From NCBI RefSeq assembly GCF_028682455.1, contig NZ_JANHLD010000001.1:744001-808000 (forward strand): a DNA stretch of 64,000 bases, read 5' to 3'. Source of the stretch: Pseudomonas putida (GTDB taxonomy: Bacteria > Pseudomonadota > Gammaproteobacteria > Pseudomonadales > Pseudomonadaceae). Below the pieces are notes generated by a model. The model searched no databases. It was not told the origin of the DNA and saw nothing but the letters and a program-made list of their open reading frames with translations. The translations under genes and the position numbers were made by a program. Positions 9,186 through 18,375 of the stretch are shown here, piece by piece (positions within the stretch are counted from its first letter, which is position 1; each line of letters opens with the position of its first letter).

Positions 9186-10142
9186 ATGAAGCTGCCGTTC
9201 CCAGGACGCCTGCTGGCTGCCGCCGTACTCTCTTCGCTTACACTCGTTGCCCCGTTCTCCCAGGCCCTGGCTGATGAAAAGCCGAAGGTCGCGTTGGTGA
9301 TGAAATCCCTCGCCAACGAGTTCTTCCTGACCATGGAAGATGGTGCCAAGGCTTACCAGAAGGCCCATGCAGGTGACTTCGAGCTGATCTCCAATGGCAT
9401 CAAGGACGAGACTGACTCGAGCAACCAGATTCGTATCGTCGAGCAGATGATCGTCTCCGGGGTCAACGCCCTGGTGATTGCCCCCGCCGATTCCAAGGCC
9501 CTGGTGCCGGTGGTGAAAAAGGCCATGGATGCCGGTATTACCGTGGTCAACATCGACAACCGCCTGGACCCCGAGGTGCTCAAGAGCAAAAACCTCAGCG
9601 TTCCCTTCGTAGGCCCCGATAACCGCAAAGGTGCACGCCTGGTAGGCGAGTACCTGGCTAAGGAAAAGCTCAAGGCCGGTGACCAGGTCGGCATCATCGA
9701 GGGCGTCTCCACCACCACCAACGCCCAACAGCGCACCGCAGGCTTCAAGGATGCAATGGAGGGGGCGCAGATGAAGGTGGTCTCGGTGCAATCGGGCGAC
9801 TGGGAAATTGCCAAGGGCAACGCGGTGGCCGCCTCTATGCTCAATGCGCACCCGGATATCAAGGCATTGCTGGCCGGCAACGACAGCATGGCCCTGGGGG
9901 CGGTATCGGCGGTGCGGGCGGCGGGCAAGGCCGGTCAGGTGCAGGTGGTCGGCTACGACAACATCAACGCCATCAAGCCGATGCTCAAGGACGGTCGGGT
10001 GCTCGCCACTGCCGACCAGTACGCGGCCAGGCAGGCGGTATTCGGCATTGAAGCGGCACTGAAGATGCTCAAGGGCGAAAAACCTGAAGTGGATGCCGAC
10101 AATGTCATCCAGACCCCGGTCGAACTGGTCACCCAACCGTAG
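9186..10142 (+). CDS. rbsB: D-ribose ABC transporter, periplasmic binding protein
   Basis: A 318-residue protein with a signal peptide ending near ALA (residues 20-23) and the two-lobed sugar-binding fold: KVALVMKSLANEFFLTMEDG, the NQIRIVEQMIVSGVNALVI helix and VVGYDNINAIKPM. It captures ribose and delivers it to RbsC/RbsA. The start at 9186 has GGAG 8 nt upstream. It is first in the operon rbsBACRKD and lies behind a palindromic operator. Confidence 0.92.
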   Translation: MKLPFPGRLLAAAVLSSLTLVAPFSQALADEKPKVALVMKSLANEFFLTMEDGAKAYQKAHAGDFELISNGIKDETDSSNQIRIVEQMIVSGVNALVIAPADSKALVPVVKKAMDAGITVVNIDNRLDPEVLKSKNLSVPFVGPDNRKGARLVGEYLAKEKLKAGDQVGIIEGVSTTTNAQQRTAGFKDAMEGAQMKVVSVQSGDWEIAKGNAVAASMLNAHPDIKALLAGNDSMALGAVSAVRAAGKAGQVQVVGYDNINAIKPMLKDGRVLATADQYAARQAVFGIEAALKMLKGEKPEVDADNVIQTPVELVTQP

Positions 10143-10189
10143 TCGCACAAGGTGCGCCTGCCCGAGTTGGGCGCCCAGGAGAATCGGCA

Positions 10190-11740
10190 ATGTCAGCGAC
10201 CGCGGATGTCGTGCTTTCAGTCAGCGCAATCGGCAAGACCTACGCCCAGCCCGTACTGAGCGATATCGACCTGGGCCTGTATCGCGGCGAGGTGCTGGCG
10301 CTCACCGGCGAGAACGGGGCGGGCAAGAGCACCCTTTCCAAGATCATCGGTGGCCTTGAAGTGGCCACCACCGGGCAGATGCAGTATCAGGGGCAGCCGT
10401 ACCAACCGGGCAGTCGCGCTGTTGCCGAGCGTGCCGGTGTGCGCATGGTCATGCAGGAACTCAATCTACTGGCGACCCTCACCGTGGCCGAGAACCTGTT
10501 TCTCGACAATCTGCCCAGTTGCGCGGGCTGGATCAGTCGCAAGCGCCTGCGCCAAATGGCCCAGGCGGCCATGGCGCAGGTTGGCCTGGAGGCCATAGAC
10601 CCGGACACGCCGGTGGGCGAGCTGGGCATCGGCCATCAGCAGATGGTGGAAATCGCCCGCAACCTGATCGGCGACTGCCATGTACTGATTTTCGACGAGC
10701 CGACGGCCATGCTCACCGCGCGGGAAGTCGAGTTGCTGTTCACCCAGATCGAGCGCCTGCAGCAGCGGGGCGTGGCCATCGTCTACATCTCTCACCGCCT
10801 TGAAGAGCTCAAGCGTATCGCCCAGCGAGTGGCCGTGCTGCGCGATGGCAAGCTGGTGTGTGTCGAACCCATGGATCGCTACAGCAGCGCGCAACTGGTC
10901 AACCTGATGGTGGGGCGCGAGCTTGCCGAGCATATCGACCTGGGGCAGCGCGAGATCGGCCCACCACTGCTCAAGGTCAAGGGGCTGGGGCGGGCCGATA
11001 AAGTTCGCGATGTGTCCTTTGAAGTACGCAGTGGCGAGATTTTTGGCATCTCCGGATTGATCGGTGCCGGGCGCACCGAGTTGCTGCGCTTGATCTACGG
11101 TGCCGACCGAGCCGACAACGGCACTGTCGAGATCGGCAATCCGCTGCGGGCGGTGCACATCCACTCGCCGGCGGCGGCCGTCCGTGAAGGCATTGCCCTG
11201 ATCACCGAAGACCGCAAGGGCGAGGGGCTGCTTCTGTCGCAATCGATCAGCGCCAATATCGCCCTGGGCAACCTGCCGGCGATCTCCCGTGCGGGCCTGC
11301 TCGACGGCGGCGCCGAGCGTGCGCTTGCCCAGCGGCAGATCAGCGCCATGCGCATCCGCAGTTCCAGCCCCGACCAGGTAGTGGGGGAGCTGTCTGGTGG
11401 CAACCAGCAGAAAGTGGTGATCGGCCGCTGGCTCGAGCGCGACTGCTCTGTGTTGCTGTTCGATGAGCCGACCCGCGGCATCGATGTCGGCGCCAAGTTC
11501 GACATCTACGGCCTGCTCGCCGAGCTGGCGCGCCAGGGCAAGGCGCTGGTGGTGGTGTCCAGCGACCTGCGCGAGCTGATGCTGATCTGCGACCGCATTG
11601 GTGTGCTCAGCGCCGGGCGCCTGATCGACACTTTCGAGCGCGAACACTGGACCCAGGACCAACTACTGGCCGCGGCCTTCGCCGGCTATCAAAAACGTGA
11701 TGCGCTGCTGCACGAGGCGGCACCCAGGATGGCCCCATGA
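10190..11740 (+). CDS. rbsA: ribose ABC transporter, double ATPase subunit
   Basis: A 516-residue protein with two ABC cassettes, as in sugar importers of the CUT2 class. Cassette 1 has Walker A GENGAGKST (about residues 40-48) and the FDEPTAMLT Walker B. Cassette 2 has a degenerate Walker A (GLIGAGRTE), the signature LSGGNQQKV and Walker B LLFDEPTRGIDVG. It powers ribose uptake through RbsC. Its TGA overlaps the rbsC ATG (ATGA), so the two are translationally coupled. Confidence 0.93.
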   Translation: MSATADVVLSVSAIGKTYAQPVLSDIDLGLYRGEVLALTGENGAGKSTLSKIIGGLEVATTGQMQYQGQPYQPGSRAVAERAGVRMVMQELNLLATLTVAENLFLDNLPSCAGWISRKRLRQMAQAAMAQVGLEAIDPDTPVGELGIGHQQMVEIARNLIGDCHVLIFDEPTAMLTAREVELLFTQIERLQQRGVAIVYISHRLEELKRIAQRVAVLRDGKLVCVEPMDRYSSAQLVNLMVGRELAEHIDLGQREIGPPLLKVKGLGRADKVRDVSFEVRSGEIFGISGLIGAGRTELLRLIYGADRADNGTVEIGNPLRAVHIHSPAAAVREGIALITEDRKGEGLLLSQSISANIALGNLPAISRAGLLDGGAERALAQRQISAMRIRSSSPDQVVGELSGGNQQKVVIGRWLERDCSVLLFDEPTRGIDVGAKFDIYGLLAELARQGKALVVVSSDLRELMLICDRIGVLSAGRLIDTFEREHWTQDQLLAAAFAGYQKRDALLHEAAPRMAP

Positions 11741-12729
11741 AAACCACTCCACTGGACACCGCCGTCCCCCGCGTAAAGCGTGGCGGCACCTACTACGGCC
11801 TGGGCACCTACCTGGGCCTGGCCGGCGCATTGCTGGCGATGATCGTGCTGTTCTCGCTGCTGAGCGATCACTTTCTTTCCTATGGCACCTTCAGCACCCT
11901 GGCCAACCAGATTCCCGACCTGATGGTGCTGGCGGTGGGCATGACCTTCGTCCTGATCATCGGTGGTATCGACCTGTCGGTGGGATCGGTGCTGGCCCTG
12001 GCGGCGTCGGCGGTCAGCGTGGCGATACTGGGCTGGGGCTGGAGCGTGCTGCCAGCGGCCTTGCTGGGCATGGGCGTGGCGGCATTGGCCGGAAGCCTGA
12101 CCGGCGCGATTACCGTGGCCTGGCGGATTCCGTCGTTCATCGTTTCGCTGGGCGTGCTGGAAATGGCGCGGGGCGTGGCGTACCAGCTTACCGACTCGCG
12201 CACCGCCTACATCGGGGACGCTTTCGCCTGGCTCTCCAACCCGTTGGCATTCGGTGTGTCGCCGTCGTTCATCATCGCCTTGCTGGTGATCATCCTCGCC
12301 CAGCTGGTGCTCACTCGCACCGTGTTCGGCCGCTACCTGACCGGCATTGGTACCAATGAAGAGGCAGTGCGCCTGGCCGGGATCGACCCGCGTCCATACA
12401 AGGTCCTGGTGTTCTCGTTGATGGGGATGCTCGCCGGGCTGGCAGCGCTGTTCCAGATTTCCCGCCTGGAGGCAGCCGACCCCAATGCAGGGTCAGGCCT
12501 TGAACTTCAGGTCATCGCTGCCGTAGTGATCGGTGGCACCAGCTTGATGGGCGGGCGCGGGTCGGTCATCAGCACCTTTTTTGGCGTGTTGATTATCTCG
12601 GTGCTGGCCGCAGGGTTGGCGCAGATCGGCGCTTCGGAGCCCACCAAACGAATTATCACCGGGGCGGTCATCGTGATCGCCGTGGTCCTCGACACCTACC
12701 GTAGCCGGCGTGCAAGCCGGCGGAACTGA
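11737..12729 (+). CDS. rbsC: ribose ABC transporter permease
   Basis: A 330-residue protein with eight to ten hydrophobic segments and the CUT2 permease signature GGIDLSVGSVLALAA about residues 80-95 and AAVVIGGTSLMGGRGS near residue 270. It forms the inner-membrane channel with RbsA. The start overlaps the end of rbsA by 4 bp, and rbsR follows after 3 bp. The length is slightly above the 320 residues usual for the family because of a hydrophilic N-terminal extension. Confidence 0.93.
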   Translation: MKTTPLDTAVPRVKRGGTYYGLGTYLGLAGALLAMIVLFSLLSDHFLSYGTFSTLANQIPDLMVLAVGMTFVLIIGGIDLSVGSVLALAASAVSVAILGWGWSVLPAALLGMGVAALAGSLTGAITVAWRIPSFIVSLGVLEMARGVAYQLTDSRTAYIGDAFAWLSNPLAFGVSPSFIIALLVIILAQLVLTRTVFGRYLTGIGTNEEAVRLAGIDPRPYKVLVFSLMGMLAGLAALFQISRLEAADPNAGSGLELQVIAAVVIGGTSLMGGRGSVISTFFGVLIISVLAAGLAQIGASEPTKRIITGAVIVIAVVLDTYRSRRASRRN

Positions 12730-12732
12730 ACA

Positions 12733-13755
12733 ATGGCAACGATCAAAGATGTCGCGGCACTGGCGGGGATTTCCTACACCACCGTGTCCCATGTACTGAA
12801 CAAGACCCGACCGGTCAGCGAGCAGGTGCGCCTGAAAGTGGAGGCCGCCATCGTTGAGCTCGACTATGTGCCCAGCGCCGTGGCGCGCTCGCTCAAGGCA
12901 CGAAGCACTGCCACCATCGGCCTGCTGGTGCCCAACAGTGTCAACCCGTACTTCGCCGAGCTGGCCCGGGGCATCGAGGACGGCTGCGAGCGCAAGGGCT
13001 ATTGCGTGATCCTGTGCAACTCCGACGATAACCCGCAAAAGCAGCGTAGCTACCTGCGCGTGCTGCTGGAAAAGCGCATCGACGGCCTGATCGTCGCCTC
13101 TGTGGGTGAAGACAGCGACCTGCTCGACAGTCTGGCCAGCGTGCGCACGCCCATGGTGATCGTCGACCGTGCCCTGGAGGGGGTCGAGGCCGACATCGTT
13201 CGTATCGACCATGAGCAGGGTGCCTATCTTGCGACCCGGCACCTGCTTGACCTGGGCCATCGCGATATCGCCTGCATTGGCGGCCCGAACAACACCAGTG
13301 TCGCCCAGCTGCGCCTGGCGGGCTTCGAGCGCGCCCTGGCCGAGGCGGGAGTGACGGTGGCCCAGGAGCGTATTCTCAGCAGTGACTTCACCAGCCTTGG
13401 CGGTTACGCCGCGGCGGCGCGCCTGCTGGAAGGGCAGCGTCCGACGGCAATATTTGCCGGCAACGACATGATCGGTATCGGCGTGCTGCGCGCTGCCGCC
13501 GAGCGCAACATCTGCGTACCGAGCGAGCTGTCGGTGATCGGTTTCGACGACATCCAGCTCAGCCGTTATGTGTTTCCTGCACTGACGACGGTGGGGCAGT
13601 CGATTCGCGAGTTGGGCGAGAGCGCTGCGGCCTTGTTGCTGTCACGCATTGCCCAGCCTCTGCGTGGCGCACCGGAGCAACGCATTGTTGCGCCGAAGAT
13701 CGTGCTGCGCGAGTCCACCGCGCCACGCCCGGACCTTTTCAATGATTACCGCTGA
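12733..13755 (+). CDS. rbsR: LacI-family ribose operon repressor
   Basis: A 340-residue regulator. The N-terminal helix-turn-helix and hinge (ATIKDVAALAGISYTTVSHV, then AVARSLKARS) contact operators with a central CG; the rest is a periplasmic-binding-protein-like sensor, expected to bind ribose or a phosphate of it. Two matching CAAACGTTTG palindromes lie in this cluster, before rbsB and before the nucleoside hydrolase. The gene is inside the operon it controls, so it is probably autoregulated. Confidence 0.9.
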   Translation: MATIKDVAALAGISYTTVSHVLNKTRPVSEQVRLKVEAAIVELDYVPSAVARSLKARSTATIGLLVPNSVNPYFAELARGIEDGCERKGYCVILCNSDDNPQKQRSYLRVLLEKRIDGLIVASVGEDSDLLDSLASVRTPMVIVDRALEGVEADIVRIDHEQGAYLATRHLLDLGHRDIACIGGPNNTSVAQLRLAGFERALAEAGVTVAQERILSSDFTSLGGYAAAARLLEGQRPTAIFAGNDMIGIGVLRAAAERNICVPSELSVIGFDDIQLSRYVFPALTTVGQSIRELGESAAALLLSRIAQPLRGAPEQRIVAPKIVLRESTAPRPDLFNDYR

Positions 13756-13768
13756 GAGCAACACGAAT

Positions 13769-14677
13769 ATGCACGCCAAGGTAGTGGTGGTCGGCAGCCT
13801 TAACATGGACCTGGTGGCCCGCGCCCAGCGCCTGCCACGCGCAGGCGAGACGCTGGCGGGCGAGTCCTTTGCCACTGTGCCGGGCGGCAAGGGCGCCAAC
13901 CAGGCGGTTGCTGCGGCGCGCCTGGGGGCACCGGTGGCGATGATCGGAAAGGTTGGCGACGATGCCTACGGCGAGCACCTGCGCCAAGCCCTGCTCGATG
14001 AACGGATCGACTGCCAGGGAGTAGGCGTGTGCGCTGGTGTCTCCAGTGGCCTGGCGCTGATTGTGGTCGATGCAAGCAGCCAGAACTCCATCGTCATCAT
14101 TCCCGGTGGCAATGGCCAGTTGCTGCCAGAATCGGTGCAGGCTTTCGATGAGCTGCTGCAAGGCGCCGAAGTCATCATCTGCCAGCTGGAGGTGCCGCCG
14201 GCGACGGTGGCCTACACCCTGGGGCGCGGTCGCGCGCTGGGCAAGACGGTGATCCTCAATCCGGCGCCGTGCACCGGTCCCTTGCCCCAGGACTGGTACC
14301 ACGCCATTGACTACCTGATTCCCAACGAGAGCGAGGCCCAGGCCCTGACTGGCCTGCCGGTGATTGACCTGACCGGCGCTGAAGTGGCGGCCAGCCATCT
14401 GCGCACCCTGGGGGTGAAAAACGTGATTGTCACCCTCGGCGCCCAGGGCGCATTGTTTGCCAATGCCCAGGGCATGCGCCACTTTCCGGCGCCGGTGGTC
14501 CAGCCGCTGGACACCACGGCCGCTGGCGACACCTTTGTCGGCGGCTTTGCCGCAGCCCTGGCGCGGGGCATGGAGGATGGTGAGGCCATTGCCTTCGGCC
14601 AGCGCGCGGCGGCGCTGTCGGTGACTCGCGCTGGCGCCCAGCCTTCGATCCCTTACCTGGTCGAGTTACAGCCATGA
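13769..14677 (+). CDS. rbsK: ribokinase
   Basis: A 302-residue PfkB-family kinase. It has the N-terminal [12 protein letters not shown] strand, the [16 protein letters not shown] substrate motif (about residues 33-50) and the C-terminal [17 protein letters not shown] motif with the catalytic Asp. It phosphorylates ribose to ribose-5-phosphate. The chosen start puts the first strand at the N-terminus as usual; ATG at 13742, overlapping rbsR, is the alternative. The stop overlaps rbsD by 4 bp. Confidence 0.9.
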   Translation: MHAKVVVVGSLNMDLVARAQRLPRAGETLAGESFATVPGGKGANQAVAAARLGAPVAMIGKVGDDAYGEHLRQALLDERIDCQGVGVCAGVSSGLALIVVDASSQNSIVIIPGGNGQLLPESVQAFDELLQGAEVIICQLEVPPATVAYTLGRGRALGKTVILNPAPCTGPLPQDWYHAIDYLIPNESEAQALTGLPVIDLTGAEVAASHLRTLGVKNVIVTLGAQGALFANAQGMRHFPAPVVQPLDTTAAGDTFVGGFAAALARGMEDGEAIAFGQRAAALSVTRAGAQPSIPYLVELQP

Positions 14678-15078
14678 AGAAGACCGCCTTGCTCAACATC
14701 GCGCTGTCCCGAGTTGTCGCCTCCCTGGGCCATGGCGACATTCTGGTGATTAGTGATGCCGGTCTGCCAGTGCCTCCCGGTGTCGAACTGATAGACCTGG
14801 CGCTAACCCCAGGTGTCCCGGACTTTGCCAGTACGTTGCGGGCCGTACTGAGCGAAATGCAGGTGGAAAGTCATGTGCTGGCCAATGAGTTGTTCAAGGC
14901 CAATCCCCCCGCGCTGACCACCATCGAGCAATGTTTCGCACACGGCCAGCTCGGCGTCCGCAACCTGCTCGGCCACGCCGAGTTCAAGCAACTCAGCCGC
15001 GGTGCCCGCGCCGTGGTGCGCACCGGCGAATGCAAGCCGTACAGCAACATTGCCTTGATTGCAGGTGTTACCTTTTAG
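14674..15078 (+). CDS. rbsD: D-ribose pyranase
   Basis: A 134-residue protein of normal length for RbsD. It has the catalytic His segment [17 protein letters not shown] (His about residue 20) and the C-terminal [18 protein letters not shown] motif. It interconverts the pyranose and furanose forms of ribose so that ribokinase gets its substrate. ATGA overlap with rbsK indicates coupled translation. Confidence 0.93.
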   Translation: MKKTALLNIALSRVVASLGHGDILVISDAGLPVPPGVELIDLALTPGVPDFASTLRAVLSEMQVESHVLANELFKANPPALTTIEQCFAHGQLGVRNLLGHAEFKQLSRGARAVVRTGECKPYSNIALIAGVTF

Positions 15079-15088
15079 GTGCAACCAC

Positions 15089-15098
15089 CAAACGTTTG
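15089..15098 (+). promoter_or_regulatory. second RbsR operator, before the nucleoside hydrolase
   Basis: CAAACGTTTG repeats the core of the operator at 9138. It is only 19 bp before the hydrolase start, so it may control an internal promoter. No convincing -35/-10 pair was found next to it. Confidence 0.6.
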
Positions 15099-15116
15099 CT
15101 TCAAGGAGTACTGCTG

Positions 15117-16091
15117 ATGTCGCTGCTGACGGCCGATGCCGCCCGGGCTGCCCCGATCGAGCTGATCATCGATACCGACCCAGGCGCCGACGATGTGGTG
15201 GCGTTGCTGCTGGCCATGGCATCGCCCGAGGCGCTGAACATTCGCGCCATCACGACCGTGGCCGGCAATGTGCGCCTGGACAAGACGTCGCGCAATGCGT
15301 GCCTGGCCAGGGAGTGGGGAGGGCGCGAAGATATTCCGGTGTATGCCGGTGCCTCCAGGCCACTGTTGCGGGCGCCGGTCTATGCGGCCGATATCCATGG
15401 CGATGAGGGGCTACCGGGTGTTGCGGTGTACCAGCCCAGGCTGGGGCTGGCTGAAGGTGGCGCGGTGCAGTACCTGATCGACACCTTGGGGGCCGCCGAG
15501 TGGCGCAGTGTCACGGTGGCTATGCTCGGTCCGCAGACCAACCTTGCACTGGCGCTGATCCAGGCACCGGAAATCACTCGGGGTATCAAGGAAGTGGTGG
15601 TGATGGGGGGCGCGCACTTCAACGGTGGCAACATCACGCCGGTGGCCGAATTCAACCTGTTCGCCGACCCAGAGGCGGCAGAGGTAGTGCTCAGCAGTGG
15701 CGTCAAGCTGACTTACCTGCCGTTGGATGTCACCCACCAGGTGCTGACCAGCGAGGCGCGGCTTCAGCAACTGGCCGCCGTGAACACCCGGGCCAGCAAG
15801 CGGGTGGTGGAAATCCTCGATGCCTATGTCGCCGCCGACATGGCGCGCTATGGCATCCCCGGCGGCCCGGTGCATGACGCCAGCGTGATCGCCTACCTGC
15901 TCAAGCCCGACTTGTTTGCCGGGCGACAGGTTCATATGCAAGTCGACAGCCGCGAAGGCCCGACCTACGGCCAGACCATAACCGACTGGTACAACGCGCT
16001 GGGGCAGCCAGCGAATGTGATGTGGATCGATCGTGCCGATGCCCAGGGCTTTTTCGACCTGCTCAGTACGCGGCTTGGGCGTCTGGCGTAG
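15117..16091 (+). CDS. inosine/uridine-type nucleoside hydrolase
   Basis: A 324-residue member of the IunH family. The Ca2+-binding start IELIIDTDPGADDVVALLLA and the motif VMGGAHFNGGNITPVAEFN are clear. It splits nucleosides into base and ribose, feeding the ribokinase encoded just upstream. ATG at 15117 follows AAGGAG by 8 nt. The first 12 residues (MSLLTADAARAA) look like the end of a signal peptide, and the upstream frame continues hydrophobically (KRLLQGVLL) through the operator, so a secreted form from a non-ATG start cannot be excluded. Confidence 0.85.
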   Translation: MSLLTADAARAAPIELIIDTDPGADDVVALLLAMASPEALNIRAITTVAGNVRLDKTSRNACLAREWGGREDIPVYAGASRPLLRAPVYAADIHGDEGLPGVAVYQPRLGLAEGGAVQYLIDTLGAAEWRSVTVAMLGPQTNLALALIQAPEITRGIKEVVVMGGAHFNGGNITPVAEFNLFADPEAAEVVLSSGVKLTYLPLDVTHQVLTSEARLQQLAAVNTRASKRVVEILDAYVAADMARYGIPGGPVHDASVIAYLLKPDLFAGRQVHMQVDSREGPTYGQTITDWYNALGQPANVMWIDRADAQGFFDLLSTRLGRLA

Positions 16092-16269
16092 TGTGTGCGT
16101 AGCGCTCGAACACCTGCTCGACGAAGCTGCGCGCCGCTTCGTTGCCCAGGTCTTTGACCAGCAGGTCGACGGCAATCAGCATCAGCTCTTCGGCACTGGC
16201 TGGGCTGTAGGCACTCTGGCCTTCGGGCCATTTGACCTTGATGTCGGCATCGATGATGTGGTTTGTCAT
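16063..16269 (-). CDS. small conserved-looking hypothetical protein
   Basis: A 68-residue acidic, helical protein (TNHIIDADIKVKWPEGQSAY, then AEELMLIAVDLLVKDLGNEA). The second ATG (16269) is favoured because GGA lies 8 nt upstream. The 3' end overlaps the convergent nucleoside hydrolase by 29 bp. No domain recognised. Confidence 0.55.
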   Translation of the reverse strand: MTNHIIDADIKVKWPEGQSAYSPASAEELMLIAVDLLVKDLGNEAARSFVEQVFERYAHTTPDAQAAY

Positions 16270-16461
16270 GAACATTTCCGGATAAAAACTGCGCGCACTA
16301 TGGGTTCAAACGCCGGGCCCTGGCGATTGAAGAGCAAGGCCAAGCTGCCGTTGCCCAAGGAGTGCAGTAAATCATGCCAAGGCGTGGCAAGGCACTGCGA
16401 CTTAGGCATAAGGGCAGGGGGCGTGGCAAACTAACGGTTTCCAGTTTGTCGGAAGCGCGCT

Positions 16462-16764
16462 GTGCAGATCGATTTGAACAACCCAGAACAGTTTACCGTT
16501 GAAGCGGTGCGCAGCTTGCTTGCTGCAGGCAACAACGGCCAGCACAGCCAGTTGCGGGTCAACCGTGGGGGCATTGCCTGGCTTTCCCAGGTGGTGGGCG
16601 GTCGTGAGCTCGACGGCCTGGCCTTTCGTCTGGAAACCTGGGCGGCGGGATCCGGCTGCGTCGGCGCACAGGCCGCGGAAGACGAACGCTGGGTGCTGCA
16701 GGTGTTCAATGCGCTGAAGAACAACTGGCCCAAACCTGCGAGCGATTACATCGACCTGTACTGA
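16462..16764 (+). CDS. hypothetical protein
   Basis: A 100-residue protein starting with GTG: MQIDLNNPEQFTVEAVRSLL, then GNNGQHSQLRVNRGGIAWLS and a C-terminal VFNALKNNWPKPASDYIDLY. The composition is that of a real soluble protein, and the style resembles small uncharacterised proteins kept across Pseudomonas. A frame on the opposite strand is longer but has weaker protein character. Function unknown. Confidence 0.65.
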   Translation: MQIDLNNPEQFTVEAVRSLLAAGNNGQHSQLRVNRGGIAWLSQVVGGRELDGLAFRLETWAAGSGCVGAQAAEDERWVLQVFNALKNNWPKPASDYIDLY

Positions 16765-16904
16765 CTGTAGGCAGGGCTTGTGCAAAATCCCGTGACGATT
16801 AGGTTTTCCTTGAGTGCGCTGGCTCAGGCAGACTTTGCGGGTTTTGCAACGAAAAACCAGTGAGGCTGTCAGATAGGCAGCATTCCGTATTTAAAGGAGG
16901 ATTC

Positions 16905-17216
16905 ATGTTCCGTGCATCATTGATGAGCCTGTTGGCAGTTGCCGCTCTGGCCGGTTGCAGCACTGGCGGTTCGTCGTCGAAGACGACCGAGCCCGTGGCT
17001 GCGAACACTGACGGCCGTTGCCAGGCCAGTGGTGCCGAGTTCGCCGTCGGCAAGCCGGTCACCCCCCAGTTGCTGGAGCAGGCTCGCAAGGCTAGCGGTT
17101 CGCAACTGGCTCGCGCCCTGGGGCCTCATGATGTGATCACCCTGGAGTACCGCTCCGAGCGCCTGAACCTGAACACTGATGCCCAGGGCGTCGTCACGCG
17201 CGTCAACTGCGGCTGA
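16905..17216 (+). CDS. peptidase inhibitor I78-family lipoprotein
   Basis: A 103-residue lipoprotein (lipobox LAGC about residue 18) whose C-terminal half matches the I78 inhibitor family: CQASGAEFAVGKPVTPQLL, then RKASGSQLARALGP, EYRSERLNL and the closing VTRVNCG. Family members inhibit serine proteases, and the lipid anchor would hold it in the envelope. The start is fixed by AAAGGAGGA before ATG 16905. Confidence 0.8.
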   Translation: MFRASLMSLLAVAALAGCSTGGSSSKTTEPVAANTDGRCQASGAEFAVGKPVTPQLLEQARKASGSQLARALGPHDVITLEYRSERLNLNTDAQGVVTRVNCG

Positions 17217-17224
17217 ACCTGCGG

Positions 17225-17277
17225 TGCAGGAGCGGGCTTGCCCGCGGTCGCAAGCGCGGTTCACGCTGGTTCCTGCA
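17225..17277. repeat. REP-like palindromic element
   Basis: Outer arms TGCAGGA/TCCTGCA enclose GCGGGC-TT-GCCCGC. AGCGGGCTTGCCCGC is the usual core of Pseudomonas REP sequences. Confidence 0.65.
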
Positions 17278-17282
17278 GGCAC

Positions 17283-17313
17283 AAAAAAACCCGTCACATG
17301 GACGGGTTTTTTT
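17283..17313. terminator. bidirectional terminator
   Basis: A7-CCCGTC stem, loop ACATG, GACGGG-T7. It serves both the I78 gene from the left and the cold-shock gene from the right. Confidence 0.85.
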
Positions 17314-17325
17314 ATTCGTCAGATC

Positions 17326-17538
17326 TTACTCTGGACGAACTTGTGCAGCCTGCATGCCCTTCTGGCCTTTTTCGGCAACGAAGGAAACGGTCTGGCCTTC
17401 CTTCAGGCTTTTGAAACCGTCGGTTTCGATAGCCTTGAAGTGAACGAACAGATCGTCGCCGCCACCTTGTGGAGTGATGAAGCCGAAGCCTTTCTCATCG
17501 TTGAACCATTTTACGGTGCCGGTTTGGCGATTAGACAT
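17326..17538 (-). CDS. cold-shock domain protein
   Basis: A 70-residue CspA-type protein. The RNP-1 motif KGFGFITP and RNP-2 motif DLFVHFKAI are intact, with the [13 protein letters not shown] start. It binds single-stranded RNA or DNA and melts RNA structure. ATG 17538 is preceded by GGAGATACACCC. Gene names vary in Pseudomonas (cspA, capB, cspD), so none is given. Confidence 0.92.
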   Translation of the reverse strand: MSNRQTGTVKWFNDEKGFGFITPQGGGDDLFVHFKAIETDGFKSLKEGQTVSFVAEKGQKGMQAAQVRPE

Positions 17539-17698
17539 GGGTGTATCTCCAGGAAACATGATTTTCAGTAGTGCGGTGTTGCCGAGGCCAACAGGGTGCA
17601 CGCCGACCATCATAGTCTAATTATGGGCTTGTAGCCCCTTTTACCTTCGCAGATTGCTGATCTGGAGCAAATTTGCGATGGATTACAGGGCCAAATGC

Positions 17699-17992
17699 CT
17701 ATTTTTTCGGGGCGCAAGCAGCTGCAACTTTTTCTTGCGCGCGCTTCATGGTGTTGGCGTCAATGCCATCCGAACTGTCCAGATCCTTGATTTCCGCATC
17801 GGTGAATTCCTTTTCGATCACTTTCCCGGCACAGCTGCAGTGCTGTTCGGCGGCAGCCTTCGCCAGGCCTTGCTGTTGCGCTTGGGCCACGCAATTGGAC
17901 TGGTAGCCTGCGGGTAGCTTGCCGGCATGGGCTCCCAACGGCAGCAGCAGGACAGAAGCAGCCGCCAGGGCCAGTAGAGACTGAAGTCGCAT
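17699..17992 (-). CDS. small secreted Cys-containing protein
   Basis: A 97-residue protein with a signal peptide (MRLQSLLALAAASVLLLPLG, cut near AHA). The mature part has four Cys (SNCVAQ, QHCSCAGKV, AAACAPKK), probably two disulphides in the periplasm. ATG 17992 is preceded by AAGGAG. No family recognised. Confidence 0.65.
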   Translation of the reverse strand: MRLQSLLALAAASVLLLPLGAHAGKLPAGYQSNCVAQAQQQGLAKAAAEQHCSCAGKVIEKEFTDAEIKDLDSSDGIDANTMKRAQEKVAAACAPKK

Positions 17993-18335
17993 AACCAAAC
18001 ACTCCTTGGGGTCGAGTCTCACAAGAGTAGGACGCTTCACAAACTCTGAGCAGAAAAAATCCGCGCAAGTTCACCGCCAAGGCTTAAATTCAGAATATTT
18101 CTACCGAACCGCGCTAATCCGCCCTCAATCAGCGCAAAGCTTTGTGCTAGCATGCTCGGCTTGAGTTCGCCGCTGGCTTTTCTTGTCGCTTGCGGCTTGC
18201 AGCTCCCAACTATTTTTTACTATTCCAGTCACTCTGGTTCGTTCCCTGGCAGGCTCTCGGGCTTCTGCCACTGTGAGGCAGGCTTTGCTTCGGCAAGGAC
18301 AGGGGCGGATCGCGTACTGGCTCATCCCAACCCAC

Positions 18336-18356
18336 GTGACCTTTGGTAGGGGTCAC
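18336..18356 (+). promoter_or_regulatory. thrS leader hairpin mimicking the tRNA-Thr anticodon arm
   Basis: A 7-bp stem (GTGACCT/GGGTCAC, one T-G pair at the loop) closes a 7-nt loop TTGGTAG. GGT falls at the anticodon position with T33 before and A37 after, as in tRNA-Thr(GGT). It ends 5 nt before the AGGAGAGGAGG ribosome site. In E. coli ThrRS represses its own translation by binding such a mimic; the same is inferred here. The rest of 17993-18375 shows no gene. Confidence 0.6.
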
Positions 18357-18375
18357 CACTAGGAGAGGAGGCGCC

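Noticed and set aside
16402..16785. leftward 127-codon frame overlapping the gene at 16462
   Set aside because: The rightward frame has a better start and more natural composition; both cannot easily be coding over this length.
18152..18349. 65-codon frame in the thrS leader with a hydrophobic start
   Set aside because: No ribosome site, and the end runs through the thrS hairpin; the later residues have no protein character.
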